Below, one piece after another: positions 51,468-60,213 of a stretch of 64,000 nt of DNA. The DNA lies in the NCBI GenBank assembly GCA_021769555.1, contig JAETSR010000002.1, positions 1 to 64,000 of the forward strand, written 5' to 3'. The notes beneath the pieces are model-generated. The model did no database searches. It was not told the origin of the DNA and saw nothing but the letters and a program-made list of their open reading frames with translations. The translations under genes were made by a program, and so were the position numbers. Numbering within the stretch: the stretch's first letter is position 1; each line of letters begins with the position of its first letter. The DNA is from Clostridiaceae bacterium (GTDB taxonomy: Bacteria > Bacillota > Clostridia > Oscillospirales > Acutalibacteraceae).

Positions 51468-52952
51468 ATGAACACCTATGATAACGAAAACAAAAATACA
51501 GGTGAGAGCGAAAACGTCTCCGGGCAGAAGCCCGCGGCCCCCCAGTACGGGGCCGGCCAGAACACCGGGGCTTATCCGTACACCACCCAGACCGCCCCGC
51601 AGAATTATGCCGGCAGCCAGTACTCCCAGTACCAGGCCCCGGCTCCCAGCCCGGCCCAGCAGCAGAGCAGCTACAGCTGGGGGCCCGGCGCCCCGCAGAA
51701 CTACTACCAGCAGCCAAAGCCCATCCCCGTCCCCAAAAAGCGGAAGGGCGGCAGGTTCTTCCTCAAAGCCCTGGCGGCGGTGCTGGCGTGCGCGGTGGTC
51801 TCACTGGGCTCTGTGGGGGTCTTCGCCGCCATGATACAAAACGGCGTTGTGAACGTTGAGAGCCCGGAGGACGCTAAGGAGACGGCCGCCTTCACCCTCT
51901 ATAAGCGGGCGGACGACGGCGGCTCAGGGACAACGCCCACCGTCACAAAGGACGGCATGACCACCCAGCAGGCGGCCCAGAAGGTGATACCCTCCGTGGT
52001 ATGCGTGCAGAACTACCGGGTAGTCCAGCAGCAGAACGGTTTCTTCGGGAACTTCTTCCTGGGCGGCGGCAATGAGGCCTCTGAGGAGTCCGGCGAGCTC
52101 ACCCCCGCGGGCGAGGGCTCCGGTATCATAATCTCCGAGGACGGCTATATCGTCACAAACCAGCATGTTATCGCCGGGGCGGACCACCTCTCCGTAGTCA
52201 CCTCCGACGGCACCAGCTACGACGCCGAGCTTGTCGGCGAGGACACCCAGACGGATTTGGCCGTCATCAAGGTGAGCACCGACGATAAGCTCACCCCCGC
52301 CGAGTTCGGCAGCTCAGACGATTTACAGGTTACGGACCAGGTGCTCGCCATCGGCAATCCCGGAGGCCTGCAGTTTAACTCAAGCGTTACCATCGGCTAT
52401 ATCTCGGCCCTGAACAGGCCTGTGACAAACGGCGATACCGGGTTTATCGTAAACTGCATTCAGACCGACGCGGCCATTAACCCCGGCAACTCCGGAGGGG
52501 CCCTTGTGAACTCAGAGGGGCTGGTCGTGGGGATTAACTCCTCCAAGATTGCGGCCACCGACTATGAGGGCATGGGCTTTGCGATTCCCTCCACCGTCGT
52601 GCAGCCTGTTGTCAGCGATTTGATTGAGTATGGTTATGTTCAGGACAGGGCTATGCTGGGTATTACAGGGGCCTTTGTGAACAGGGCTATGTCTAACTTC
52701 TACGGGCTGCCCCAGGGGTACTGCGTGGGGGAGACTGTTACTGAGAATGCTAAGGCCTCGGGGCTTAAAGCTAATGATATTATAACCGCTGTTGACGATA
52801 CGCAGATTGTTGCGGAAAATACGGTTTCGTCCTATCTTGCCACGAAGAAGCCGGGGGATAAGGTTACTTTGACCGTTGACCGGCCTCTTACTGGGGAGAG
52901 CGGTATTAAGATAGAGCTGGTTCTTTCAGCGAATACAGGTTCTTCCAACTGA
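51468..52952 (+). CDS. htrA: Membrane-anchored HtrA/DegP serine protease
   Basis: 494 aa. A disordered cytoplasmic N-terminus rich in Pro, Gln and Tyr (1-95), one transmembrane helix (about 97-122), a trypsin-like domain with NQHVIAG (His), TDLAVIKVS (Asp) and NPGNSGGALVN (Ser), and a C-terminal PDZ domain (GLKANDIITAVDDTQIV). Cell-envelope protein quality control. AAAGGAG precedes the ATG. Confidence 0.95.
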   Translation: MNTYDNENKNTGESENVSGQKPAAPQYGAGQNTGAYPYTTQTAPQNYAGSQYSQYQAPAPSPAQQQSSYSWGPGAPQNYYQQPKPIPVPKKRKGGRFFLKALAAVLACAVVSLGSVGVFAAMIQNGVVNVESPEDAKETAAFTLYKRADDGGSGTTPTVTKDGMTTQQAAQKVIPSVVCVQNYRVVQQQNGFFGNFFLGGGNEASEESGELTPAGEGSGIIISEDGYIVTNQHVIAGADHLSVVTSDGTSYDAELVGEDTQTDLAVIKVSTDDKLTPAEFGSSDDLQVTDQVLAIGNPGGLQFNSSVTIGYISALNRPVTNGDTGFIVNCIQTDAAINPGNSGGALVNSEGLVVGINSSKIAATDYEGMGFAIPSTVVQPVVSDLIEYGYVQDRAMLGITGAFVNRAMSNFYGLPQGYCVGETVTENAKASGLKANDIITAVDDTQIVAENTVSSYLATKKPGDKVTLTVDRPLTGESGIKIELVLSANTGSSN

Positions 52953-53006
52953 ATTTTTCTAACCTAATTTTGAGTACAAGTTTTCTTTTTCATAATCTCC
53001 TTTTTC

Positions 53007-53046
53007 AAGCGGAAAGCCCGGGGCGTTTGCCCTGGGCTTTCTGCTT
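53007..53046 (+). terminator. Terminator after htrA
   Basis: AAGCGGAAAGCCCGGGGC pairs with GCCCTGGGCTTTCTGCTT around a 4-nt loop, with two weak pairs. Confidence 0.75.
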
Positions 53047-53053
53047 ATGGTCG

Positions 53054-53122
53054 TGGGACGCTGACCCAGAGTTATGCAGAGCATAACTCTTCAACCTCTT
53101 TGTAAAGGTTGACGAAACTTTT
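53054..53122 (-). repeat. 3'-UTR structured repeat, copy 2 (after MFS gene)
   Basis: On the minus strand, starting at the MFS stop codon: TAAAAGTTTCGTC, hairpin CAACCTTTACAAAGAGGTTG, then hairpin AGAGTTATGC-TCT-GCATAACTCT. The first hairpin is like copies 1 and 3; the second has another sequence but the same shape. Confidence 0.7.
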
Positions 53123-54284
53123 AATTGAAGACCGTTTCGGTGCTCCGCACCCGCAGGAACAGGGTGAGTATAAGGCCTCCCGCGCAGCAGCCGGCAAGCA
53201 CAAGGTACATGAAGCCTATGCCCCATTCCCCCGCCAGCCAGCCGCATATGTTCTGCATGACTATTCCGGAAAGGCTGTTTACTGCGCCGACTACTGCCAG
53301 CCCTGTGGTTGTAAGCCCTGCGGGCACCAGGCAGCGCACCATCTTTAGGGTGAGCATCATGTACAGGGTTGACGTTACGGCTTTGAGGAGAACTATGGCA
53401 GCCATTACCGCAAGGGGGGACCCTGCCGTGCCGTATACTGAAAACTGGACTATCGCCAGCAGGAAGACAGCCGCCGTCAGCACCTTGCCAGAGAGCCTGT
53501 CCATGAATTTATGAGAGAACAGGAACAGGGGTATCTCCACCACCGTGCTTACCGACAGCACCGTGCCCACTGTCCCCGCGGGCACGCCCATGGTGCTCAG
53601 GAGCACCGGCGAATAGTTCATGTTCACCCCCGAGCAGCCCGAGAATATGAACGCCGCCAGAAGGAACAGGAAGAACTGCGGGCTTTCCAGCAGCGCCGAG
53701 AGCTTCGGCCTCCCCTCCCGGCCCCCGGGGCTTATTTCCGCCGCCGGCCTCAGCTCAGCTCCCACCAGCCCCAAAAGGCAGAGCCCGCACGCGGCGGCTG
53801 TCAGCAGGAACAGGGCGTATCCCGGCAAAAGCTCTATGGCGAGCCCCGCCCCCTGCACCCCCGCGGCATAGCCGATGGTGCCCCAGACCCGGAGCACTCC
53901 GTACCTGAACCGGCTCTCCCCTGCCAGCCGCTCGCATATGGACGAAAGGCCGTTCAGGGCAGACATTATCACGCCGTTGAGAACGAACAGGAGCCCAAGG
54001 CCCCTCACCGCCGAGAACACCATCCCCAGCAGAGCCACTGTTCCCAGCAGCGCCCCGGCCACCAGCTTCTGCCTTTTTGCCCGGTCCGTTATGTAGCCCA
54101 GCACCGGGCCTATTGCCAATGAGAAAAGCCCCGCCGCCGAGAGTATTAAAGACATCTCCCGGTCGTCCTTGCCTATGCCCTGAAGGTACACCGAGAGCAC
54201 CGCGCTGTACGCCGCGAAGGCCAGATAGAAGCCCAGATAGAGCAGAACAAAGCTGAGATAACTGTTTTTATACTTTTTAAGCAT
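53121..54284 (-). CDS. MFS transporter
   Basis: 387 aa with twelve hydrophobic helices, MFS_1-like/LacY-type (LGFYLAFAAYSAVLSVYLQG at the start, LGYITDRAKRQKL as the loop 2-3 motif). Substrate unknown. Its start lies 4 bp after the stop of the small membrane-protein gene. Confidence 0.85.
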   Translation of the reverse strand: MLKKYKNSYLSFVLLYLGFYLAFAAYSAVLSVYLQGIGKDDREMSLILSAAGLFSLAIGPVLGYITDRAKRQKLVAGALLGTVALLGMVFSAVRGLGLLFVLNGVIMSALNGLSSICERLAGESRFRYGVLRVWGTIGYAAGVQGAGLAIELLPGYALFLLTAAACGLCLLGLVGAELRPAAEISPGGREGRPKLSALLESPQFFLFLLAAFIFSGCSGVNMNYSPVLLSTMGVPAGTVGTVLSVSTVVEIPLFLFSHKFMDRLSGKVLTAAVFLLAIVQFSVYGTAGSPLAVMAAIVLLKAVTSTLYMMLTLKMVRCLVPAGLTTTGLAVVGAVNSLSGIVMQNICGWLAGEWGIGFMYLVLAGCCAGGLILTLFLRVRSTETVFN

Positions 54285-54288
54285 ACCT

Positions 54289-54666
54289 CTACACCCGGAT
54301 AAAATTCATCACCAAAACCAGCACAAACGCCAGCCTCACAATATGGTGGGAGAGGTGAAAGAGGCTCTTGTCCCCCGCCTTCTCTGCCGCCGAGCGGCCG
54401 TTATAGAACGCCGCCCCGCACACTCCCCCGCCGCCTATGGCCATCAGCAGGGCGTCTATGTTCCCGGGCCAGCCAAATAGGCACGCGGGTATCGCCGCCA
54501 GCACGATTATACTGCAAACCAGCATAACCAGCTGCGATGGCCTATACCCCTTTCGCATGGCGCCTATCACCGCGATAAGGTGCAGCAGGCCGAATAACAG
54601 CGCCAGAACGCAGGCGGTTATTGCCCAGGCCACATAAAATGTGTGGTCTACTAAATTCGGATTCAT
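54289..54666 (-). CDS. Small four-helix membrane protein
   Basis: 125 aa with four hydrophobic helices (AWAITACVLALLFGLLHLIA, LVMLVCSIIVLAAIPACLFG, and two more). No family recognised with certainty. ATGA overlap with the P-type ATPase gene makes a subunit or partner role possible. Confidence 0.7.
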   Translation of the reverse strand: MNPNLVDHTFYVAWAITACVLALLFGLLHLIAVIGAMRKGYRPSQLVMLVCSIIVLAAIPACLFGWPGNIDALLMAIGGGGVCGAAFYNGRSAAEKAGDKSLFHLSHHIVRLAFVLVLVMNFIRV

Positions 54667-57131
54667 TGTCTTTTCCTCCTTTTCATCCTGGCCCGGACCT
54701 TGTATGGGTACACCGGGCTCAGTGAGTTTGCTATCACGTGGTCCACAAGATGGAGCATAGCGAGCATAAATACTATTGCGAATATCATAAGGGGCATTAA
54801 GGCTATGAGCATGGGCAGCGTCAGGTCCGCCAGCTGGAACAGCCCCCCAAGGAAAGTATATGCCAGTATGAACGCCGTCAGCAGCCCGAAGAACAGGGTT
54901 CCCCTGAGGGCATTGAAGGGCGCGCTCACCTTAAAGAGCATGATAAACCCGGTCATGGCCGTCATTATCACCGCCATGGTGGAGGCCTCCTCAGGCGAGA
55001 GCCCCAGCGGCCCCGCCAGGGCGCAGAGGGCCACAATATTCGCCGTCATCGTAAGGGCCGCGGGTATGCACATGCGTATCACGTTGTTTATGAACTTGCC
55101 CCTCAGCCTGTCGTTATTTGGCTCAAGGGCCAGTATGAACGAGGGCACGCCGATAGTCAGGGAGCTTATGAGGGTCTGCTGAATGGGCTGGAATGGGTAC
55201 GAATAGTTGATGAAGATAAAGAGCACGCCGATAAGGGCCGAGAAGATGGTCTTCACCAGGAACAGGGAGCTTGAGCGCTGCAAATTGTTGATGGAGCGCC
55301 GCCCCTCCTGCACCACCACGGGCATGGAGGCAAAGTTCGAGTCCAGGAGCACCAGGTTCGAGACGGTCCTCGCCGCGTCGCTGCCCGAGGCCATTGCCAC
55401 GGAGCAGTCGGCCTCCTTTAAAGCCAGCACGTCGTTCACACCGTCGCCGGTCATGGCAACGGTGTGGCCGTCCTCCTTGAGGGCCTTCACGAAGGCGAGC
55501 TTCTGCTGGGGGGTCACCCGGCCGAACACCGCGTACTCCTTCACCGCCCTTTTGACGTCCTCGTCGCTGTGGAGGGTGGTCGCGTCCACGTACTTGTCCG
55601 CGTTGTCAAGCCCGGCCTTTCTGGCGATATTCGCAACCGTCACCGCGTTGTCGCCGGATATGACCTTCAGGTCCACCCCCTGGTCCGCGAAGAACCTCAG
55701 GGTTCTGGGGGCCTCCTTCCTTATCTTGTCGCTTATGAGCACCAGGCCCATGGCCTTCATGCCCTCGGGCAGGGCCTTGTCCGCAAAGCTCATACCGGCC
55801 CGGGCAAGCAAAAGCACCCGCTGGCCGTTCCTTGAGTAGCTCTCGGCCCTGGGCTTATAGGGCGCGAAACTATCCCCCAGGATGAACTCCCCCGCGCCCA
55901 TCACGTAGCAGCCCCGCCCGGAGAAATACGCGCCGCTCCACTTTCTGGCCGAGGAGAAGGGCACGGTCTCTGCTGCTTTCCAAGAAGTACTTAGTAGTTC
56001 GCTCTGCGAACTACTCGGCAGCCAGTCTTTAATGGCCATAAAGGTGGGGTTGCTGTCGGTGAGGGTGTTCACAAGGGCAGTCAGCGCCTCCTTCATCTGC
56101 CCTTCGGAAAAGCCCTCGAAGGGGACGATATCATCCACCTGCATGGTGCCCTCGGTGATGGTGCCGGTCTTGTCAAGGCAGAGGGTGTCCACCCTCGCCA
56201 GGGTCTCCACGCAGTACATGTCCTGGACCAGCGTCTTCCTCGCCGAGAGCTTGATAACGCTCACTGCAAAGGCTAAGCTTATGAGCAGCACAAGGCCCTC
56301 GGGTATCATGCCCACCATGGCGGCAACTGTGCTCACCACGGAGTTTTTCAGGGTGTCCCCCAGCACAAAGAACTGCTTCCAGAACAGCACCCCGCCTACA
56401 GGAAGTATTGCAAAGCCGATTATCTTAACAATTAAATCTATGGAGTCCATTATCTCTGAGCTGCGCTTTTTCATATAGCTGGCGTCCCCGGCTATCTTAT
56501 TGGCGTAGCTCTCCGCGCCCACGCGCTCCACCTGGGCCGAGCAGGTGCCGCTGACCACAAAGCTCCCCGACAGGAGGGGGTCCCCCGGCTGCTTCACCAC
56601 CGGGTCGGACTCGCCGGTCAGGAGGGACTCGTTCACCTCGCACTCCCCGCCCACCACCACAGCGTCCGCGCAAATCTGGTTGCCCGCGCCGAAGATGAGC
56701 ACGTCGTCCAGCACCACGTCCTCCACCCGGACATTGTACCTCTGCCCTCCCCTTAAAGCCACGGCCTTAGGCGCGGATATCAGCGAGAGCTTGTCTATGG
56801 TGCGCTTTGCCTTTATCCCCTGGAATGAGCCTATGACTATGTTGGAGACAATCACCCCCATGAACAGCGCGTTCTGGGGCGAGCCCACCAGCAGCACCGC
56901 CAGGGCCAGGGCGAAGTTCAAGAGGTTAAAGAATGTAAATACGTTCTCCCTTATTATCTGCCCCTCGCTTTTGGAGCGCACCCCGGAGTCCCCGTTGTGC
57001 AGGCCCTCTTTCATGCGCTCCGCCACCTGCTGGGGGGAGAGCCCCTCCCCCGGGTCGGGATAAAACCTCTTTGCTCCCCGGGTGCTCTGCTCCCCCGGAG
57101 CGGCCTTCGGGGGCGTTTTTTTGTGCTTCAT
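54663..57131 (-). CDS. P-type cation-transporting ATPase
   Basis: 822 aa from ATG 57131 (GAGGTAC site); thirty more codons upstream are open but unsupported. LLTGESDPV (actuator loop), PEGLVLLISLAFAVSVIKL (membrane helix 4), CLDKTGTITEG (phosphorylated Asp) and MTGDGVNDVLALKEAD are all intact. A P2-like or related transporter; the ion cannot be set from these motifs. A C-terminal Arg/Lys tail (RARMKRRKRQ) is notable. Confidence 0.92.
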   Translation of the reverse strand: MKHKKTPPKAAPGEQSTRGAKRFYPDPGEGLSPQQVAERMKEGLHNGDSGVRSKSEGQIIRENVFTFFNLLNFALALAVLLVGSPQNALFMGVIVSNIVIGSFQGIKAKRTIDKLSLISAPKAVALRGGQRYNVRVEDVVLDDVLIFGAGNQICADAVVVGGECEVNESLLTGESDPVVKQPGDPLLSGSFVVSGTCSAQVERVGAESYANKIAGDASYMKKRSSEIMDSIDLIVKIIGFAILPVGGVLFWKQFFVLGDTLKNSVVSTVAAMVGMIPEGLVLLISLAFAVSVIKLSARKTLVQDMYCVETLARVDTLCLDKTGTITEGTMQVDDIVPFEGFSEGQMKEALTALVNTLTDSNPTFMAIKDWLPSSSQSELLSTSWKAAETVPFSSARKWSGAYFSGRGCYVMGAGEFILGDSFAPYKPRAESYSRNGQRVLLLARAGMSFADKALPEGMKAMGLVLISDKIRKEAPRTLRFFADQGVDLKVISGDNAVTVANIARKAGLDNADKYVDATTLHSDEDVKRAVKEYAVFGRVTPQQKLAFVKALKEDGHTVAMTGDGVNDVLALKEADCSVAMASGSDAARTVSNLVLLDSNFASMPVVVQEGRRSINNLQRSSSLFLVKTIFSALIGVLFIFINYSYPFQPIQQTLISSLTIGVPSFILALEPNNDRLRGKFINNVIRMCIPAALTMTANIVALCALAGPLGLSPEEASTMAVIMTAMTGFIMLFKVSAPFNALRGTLFFGLLTAFILAYTFLGGLFQLADLTLPMLIALMPLMIFAIVFMLAMLHLVDHVIANSLSPVYPYKVRARMKRRKRQ

Positions 57132-57292
57132 ATGTGTTGTACCTCGCAAGTTTTTTGTCAGCGCCTCGCTTTTGCCGCGCTCTTTGCTATTAAGTATACA
57201 CCTAATAGCCGGTATTTCCAAGTAAAATCAGTTGATAAAGTCCAAAATTTTTTCTTACGGATATCTTAATTCATAATTTTGTAAGGAAATGA

Positions 57293-57321
57293 TTGACATA
57301 AGCGGTGGGAACGGCTATAAT
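57293..57321 (+). promoter_or_regulatory. Consensus promoter of RICIN-domain gene
   Basis: TTGACA (57293-57298), 17 bp, TATAAT (57316-57321): perfect consensus, about 80 bp before the ATG, so the gene is probably highly expressed. Confidence 0.85.
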
Positions 57322-57400
57322 ATGTTGTGTAAAAGCTCGTCACGCAAATAATTGAACCGCATATATTGTGTGAAAATGCGGAGGAAAGGAAGATTTTAGT

Positions 57401-58117
57401 ATGGCTGCTAGGGAGAAACGCGAGGAAATCATGATTGTCAACCGCAGGACGGGGAAGGCTCTGCAGAGCACCGGTCCCGACAACGGCCAGATAGTGGAAC
57501 AGGCCGCACTCGACGGCAGCGACGCACAGCTCTGGACCCCCGTGAAAATGCCGGGGCGCGCTTTCAAGCTGGTGAACAAGCAGAACGGCAAGGTGCTGGA
57601 CGTTACCCACGGCAGCACGGAGGCCGGCGCCTGGGCCCAGACCTGGGACGACGTGGCTGACGGCGAGAGCCAGGTGTGGAAGTGGGAAAAGGTCACCGCT
57701 ACCTACAGGAAGCTGATAAACGTCCAGTCCGGCAAGGTGCTGGACATTGTGGAAATGCGCGAGGACGACGGCGCTCCCGCCCAGATATGGGACGACGTTG
57801 AGGGCGCGGGACAGCAGTGGAAGCTGGTAGCCCCTGAGGAAGAGAAGGAGCCCGCTCCCGAGAAGAAGGAAGCCGCTCCCAAAAAGCCCGCCCGCAAGCC
57901 CAGGGCCCCAAAGGCCGCCGTGAAGGAGGAGGCTCCCAAGGCTGAGGAGCCTGAGGCAAAGCCCGAGCCCGTGCCGGCGGAGGCTGCCCCTGCGCCGGTT
58001 GAGGAGGCCCCCAAGGAGGAGGTCAAGCCCGCCCGCAGGAAGCCCGGCCCAAAGCCTAAGGCTGAGCCCAAGGCCCCCGCGAAGCGCGGCCGCAAAAGCA
58101 CCAAGGCTGAGAAATAA
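57401..58117 (+). CDS. RICIN-type lectin domain with Lys/Ala/Pro-rich tail
   Basis: 238 aa. Residues 8-145 form a RICIN beta-trefoil (INVQSGKVLDIVEMREDDGA, AQIWDDVEG and two similar repeats). From 146 the chain is a tail of Lys, Ala, Pro and Glu repeats with RKPGPKPK and KRGRKSTK, like histone H1 or AT-hook proteins. There is no signal peptide, so the lectin-type domain would be in the cytoplasm, and the tail could bind DNA or RNA. The combination is unusual. Strong promoter and GAGGAAAGGAAG site. Confidence 0.8.
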   Translation: MAAREKREEIMIVNRRTGKALQSTGPDNGQIVEQAALDGSDAQLWTPVKMPGRAFKLVNKQNGKVLDVTHGSTEAGAWAQTWDDVADGESQVWKWEKVTATYRKLINVQSGKVLDIVEMREDDGAPAQIWDDVEGAGQQWKLVAPEEEKEPAPEKKEAAPKKPARKPRAPKAAVKEEAPKAEEPEAKPEPVPAEAAPAPVEEAPKEEVKPARRKPGPKPKAEPKAPAKRGRKSTKAEK

Positions 58118-58127
58118 TTGATATTAC

Positions 58128-58164
58128 AAAATGGCCCGCACCGGTTGACGGCGCGGGCCATTTT
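58128..58164 (+). terminator. Terminator after RICIN-domain gene
   Basis: AAAATGGCCCGC and GCGGGCCATTTT form a 12-bp stem, able to work for both the RICIN gene and the convergent rubredoxin gene. Confidence 0.85.
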
Positions 58165-58184
58165 ATCTTTGCTTTTACCGGGGC

Positions 58185-58340
58185 TTACTCCTTCTCAAAG
58201 GCGTCCTTGCCCAGCCCGCAGGTGGGGCAGGTCCAGTCCTCGGGCACCTGCTCCCAGGGGGTGCCGGGGGCAACGCCGTTATCCGGGTCGCCGGCCTCGG
58301 GGTCGTATACATAGCCGCAGGGGCATACATACTTATCCAT
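58185..58340 (-). CDS. Rubredoxin
   Basis: 51 aa, read directly from the sequence: [17 protein letters not shown] at the start, [19 protein letters not shown] in the middle and [11 protein letters not shown] near the end. An iron-sulphur electron carrier, probably feeding the reverse rubrerythrin encoded beside it. Oddity: the first metal pair is C-P-C-G, one residue shorter than the usual C-x2-C-G. GGAGGTACGAACC precedes the ATG. Confidence 0.93.
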   Translation of the reverse strand: MDKYVCPCGYVYDPEAGDPDNGVAPGTPWEQVPEDWTCPTCGLGKDAFEKE

Positions 58341-58380
58341 GGTTCGTACCTCCTATATTAAATAGTATGAATCTATAAGC

Positions 58381-58599
58381 TTACTTCTTCCCCAGCAGAC
58401 CGCCGATAAAATCGCCGGCCTTATCCAGGTTTATCTTGGCCTTAACGCCCTCGGCCAGCTGCTTTAGCTGCTCCTCAGGCAGGTCTACTCCCAGGAGCTT
58501 CTCCAGGGTGGGGATGGGCTCCTTGAGGAAACTGTCCCGAAGGGAGCCGTCGTTCTTCAGCTTCTCGGCTATCTCCTCTATCTTCTTTCTGACGTCCAT
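58381..58599 (-). CDS. Small helical protein, Nif11-like leader-type fold suspected
   Basis: 72 aa, KKIEEIAEKLKNDGSLRDSF, then PTLEKLLGVDLPEEQLKQLA and a glycine-rich end GDFIGGLLGKK. The layout somewhat recalls Nif11-type small proteins, but no maturation enzyme is near. Its ATG overlaps the reverse-rubrerythrin stop (TAATG), so it is made together with that enzyme. Function unknown. Confidence 0.75.
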   Translation of the reverse strand: MDVRKKIEEIAEKLKNDGSLRDSFLKEPIPTLEKLLGVDLPEEQLKQLAEGVKAKINLDKAGDFIGGLLGKK

Positions 58600-59138
58600 T
58601 ACTTGAAGTACCTCTCAAGAAGGCCCTTGAAAGCCTTGCCGTGGCGGGCCTCGTCACGGGCCATCTCATGGACGGTGTCGTGGATGGCGTCCAGTCCCTG
58701 CTCCTTGGCGAGCTTCGCCAGCTGGGTCTTGCCGTCGGTGGCGCCGTTCTCGGCCTCTACGCGCATTTCAAGGTTCTTCTTGGTGCTGTCGGTGACGACC
58801 TCGCCCAGGAGCTCGGCGAACTTGGCGGCGTGCTCGGCCTCCTCGAAGGCTGCCTTCTCCCAGTACAGGCCAATCTCGGGATAGCCCTCGCGATGGGCGA
58901 CCCTGGCCATAGCCAGGTACATGCCAACCTCAGTGCACTCGCCCTGGAAATTGGCGTGCAGGCCGTCCAGAATCTCCTGGCTAACACCCTTGGCAACGCC
59001 CACAACATGCTCGGCGGCCCAGGCCATATCACCGGACTGAGCGTTGAACTTACTGGCGGGAGCGCCGCAGACAGGGCACTTCTCGGGGGCGCTGTCGCCC
59101 TCATGGACATAACCGCAGACACTGCAAACAAACTTCAT
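58599..59138 (-). CDS. Reverse rubrerythrin
   Basis: 179 aa. An N-terminal rubredoxin-like domain ([21 protein letters not shown]) is followed by a ferritin-like four-helix di-iron domain ([30 protein letters not shown]). Domain order is the reverse of classical rubrerythrin. In anaerobes it reduces hydrogen peroxide and helps oxygen tolerance. Operon with the small protein and near the rubredoxin and PerR-like genes. Confidence 0.95.
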   Translation of the reverse strand: MKFVCSVCGYVHEGDSAPEKCPVCGAPASKFNAQSGDMAWAAEHVVGVAKGVSQEILDGLHANFQGECTEVGMYLAMARVAHREGYPEIGLYWEKAAFEEAEHAAKFAELLGEVVTDSTKKNLEMRVEAENGATDGKTQLAKLAKEQGLDAIHDTVHEMARDEARHGKAFKGLLERYFK

Positions 59139-59218
59139 GGTAAAATTCCTCCTGTTTTTAAGTTATATTATTATGTGATATTTCAAAGCGCCTATGCGTT
59201 TTTGCACACAGCGCCTTT

Positions 59219-59692
59219 TTACAAATCCCTCACGGCGGCTGTCTCCTCGCCGCACATCTCGCCGTTCTCTATAAATCCCAGCTTATGGTAGAGTTCCCTG
59301 GCAGCGGTGTTCTCCGGCTCATAACTGAGCCACACCTTATCCGCCGAGCCCAGCGGCTTTTCCCTCAGGTACTCGAGACAGGCCTCCATGCCCTTTTTCC
59401 CAAGGCCCCGGCCCTGGTATCTCTGGTCTATCATGAACCTGACAATGCAGTAGCTCCCCTCGGCGCAGGGCGGCGCGCTCCAGCCCATATACCCCAGGCC
59501 AAGCATCACAAAGCCCACGGGCTCGTCCCCCTCATACAGGGCAAAGGCTTTAACGGCATAGCCGTTGTCAACACAGACATACGCCTCCGCAAGGCTCGCC
59601 ACATTGGGGGCCACAAAGTTCTGCTGCTCATCCCGGACGGACATAGAGGTGACCGCGTCCACATTCTCATAGGTTATCCTTCTCAGCTCCAT
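59219..59692 (-). CDS. GNAT acetyltransferase
   Basis: 157 aa from ATG 59692 (GGGGAGAG site), beginning MELRRITYENVDAV. GNAT motif A is seen in DQRYQGRGLGKKGM and the C-terminal YHKLGFIENGE is typical. Acetyl-CoA-dependent N-acetylation; resembles diamine (SpeG/BltD-like) acetyltransferases but the substrate is not certain. Overlaps the end of the PerR-like gene by 26 bp. Confidence 0.85.
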   Translation of the reverse strand: MELRRITYENVDAVTSMSVRDEQQNFVAPNVASLAEAYVCVDNGYAVKAFALYEGDEPVGFVMLGLGYMGWSAPPCAEGSYCIVRFMIDQRYQGRGLGKKGMEACLEYLREKPLGSADKVWLSYEPENTAARELYHKLGFIENGEMCGEETAAVRDL

Positions 59693-60119
59693 GACATCTC
59701 TCCCCGTTGCTGCATAAGCAGTTCCTACAGATACCCCTGAATGTAACGCTTGCGGACTGGATTTCGCAGCCGCTCTGCTTTGATATGCTCTCAAGCTCCC
59801 CGGCCCCGGGCATGGCCCCCTGCACGTCTATGACCGCGCCGCAGCGCTCGCATATAAGGTGGGCGTGGGGGGACGTGTCCCCGTCGAAGCGCTCGTGCCC
59901 GCCGATGACCCCAAGGCTCGCGGCCTGGCCCGTCTCCTGGAAGCGCCCCAGGTTCCGGTACACCGTCCCAAGGCTCAGGTCCGGGTACAGGGGCTTTAGC
60001 TGCCGGTAGACCCACTCGGCAGTGGGGTGCGTGTCAGTGCCCTTCAGCGCGTTCAGGACAGCCTGCCGCTTTCTGCTGAAATTTTCCCTGCCCTTAGGCG
60101 GCCGCTCCGGCACGGGCAA
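59667..60119 (-). CDS. Fur-family regulator, PerR-like
   Basis: 150 aa from TTG 60119 (AAGGAGAG site). Winged helix with THPTAEWVYRQL and SLGTVYRNLGRF, metal region HAHLICERCG and the second CxxC in CRNC, completing the structural zinc site. With reverse rubrerythrin and rubredoxin nearby a peroxide-sensing PerR role is likely, but Fur or Zur cannot be fully excluded. Confidence 0.85.
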   Translation of the reverse strand: MPVPERPPKGRENFSRKRQAVLNALKGTDTHPTAEWVYRQLKPLYPDLSLGTVYRNLGRFQETGQAASLGVIGGHERFDGDTSPHAHLICERCGAVIDVQGAMPGAGELESISKQSGCEIQSASVTFRGICRNCLCSNGERCHGAEKDNL

Positions 60120-60213
60120 TCACTCTCCTTCCCCGGTGGGTATAATATTACCACACTTTCCAGGATTTGTAAAGTAGGAATTATTATTATTTTTAATTTT
60201 CATTTTTTCACGC

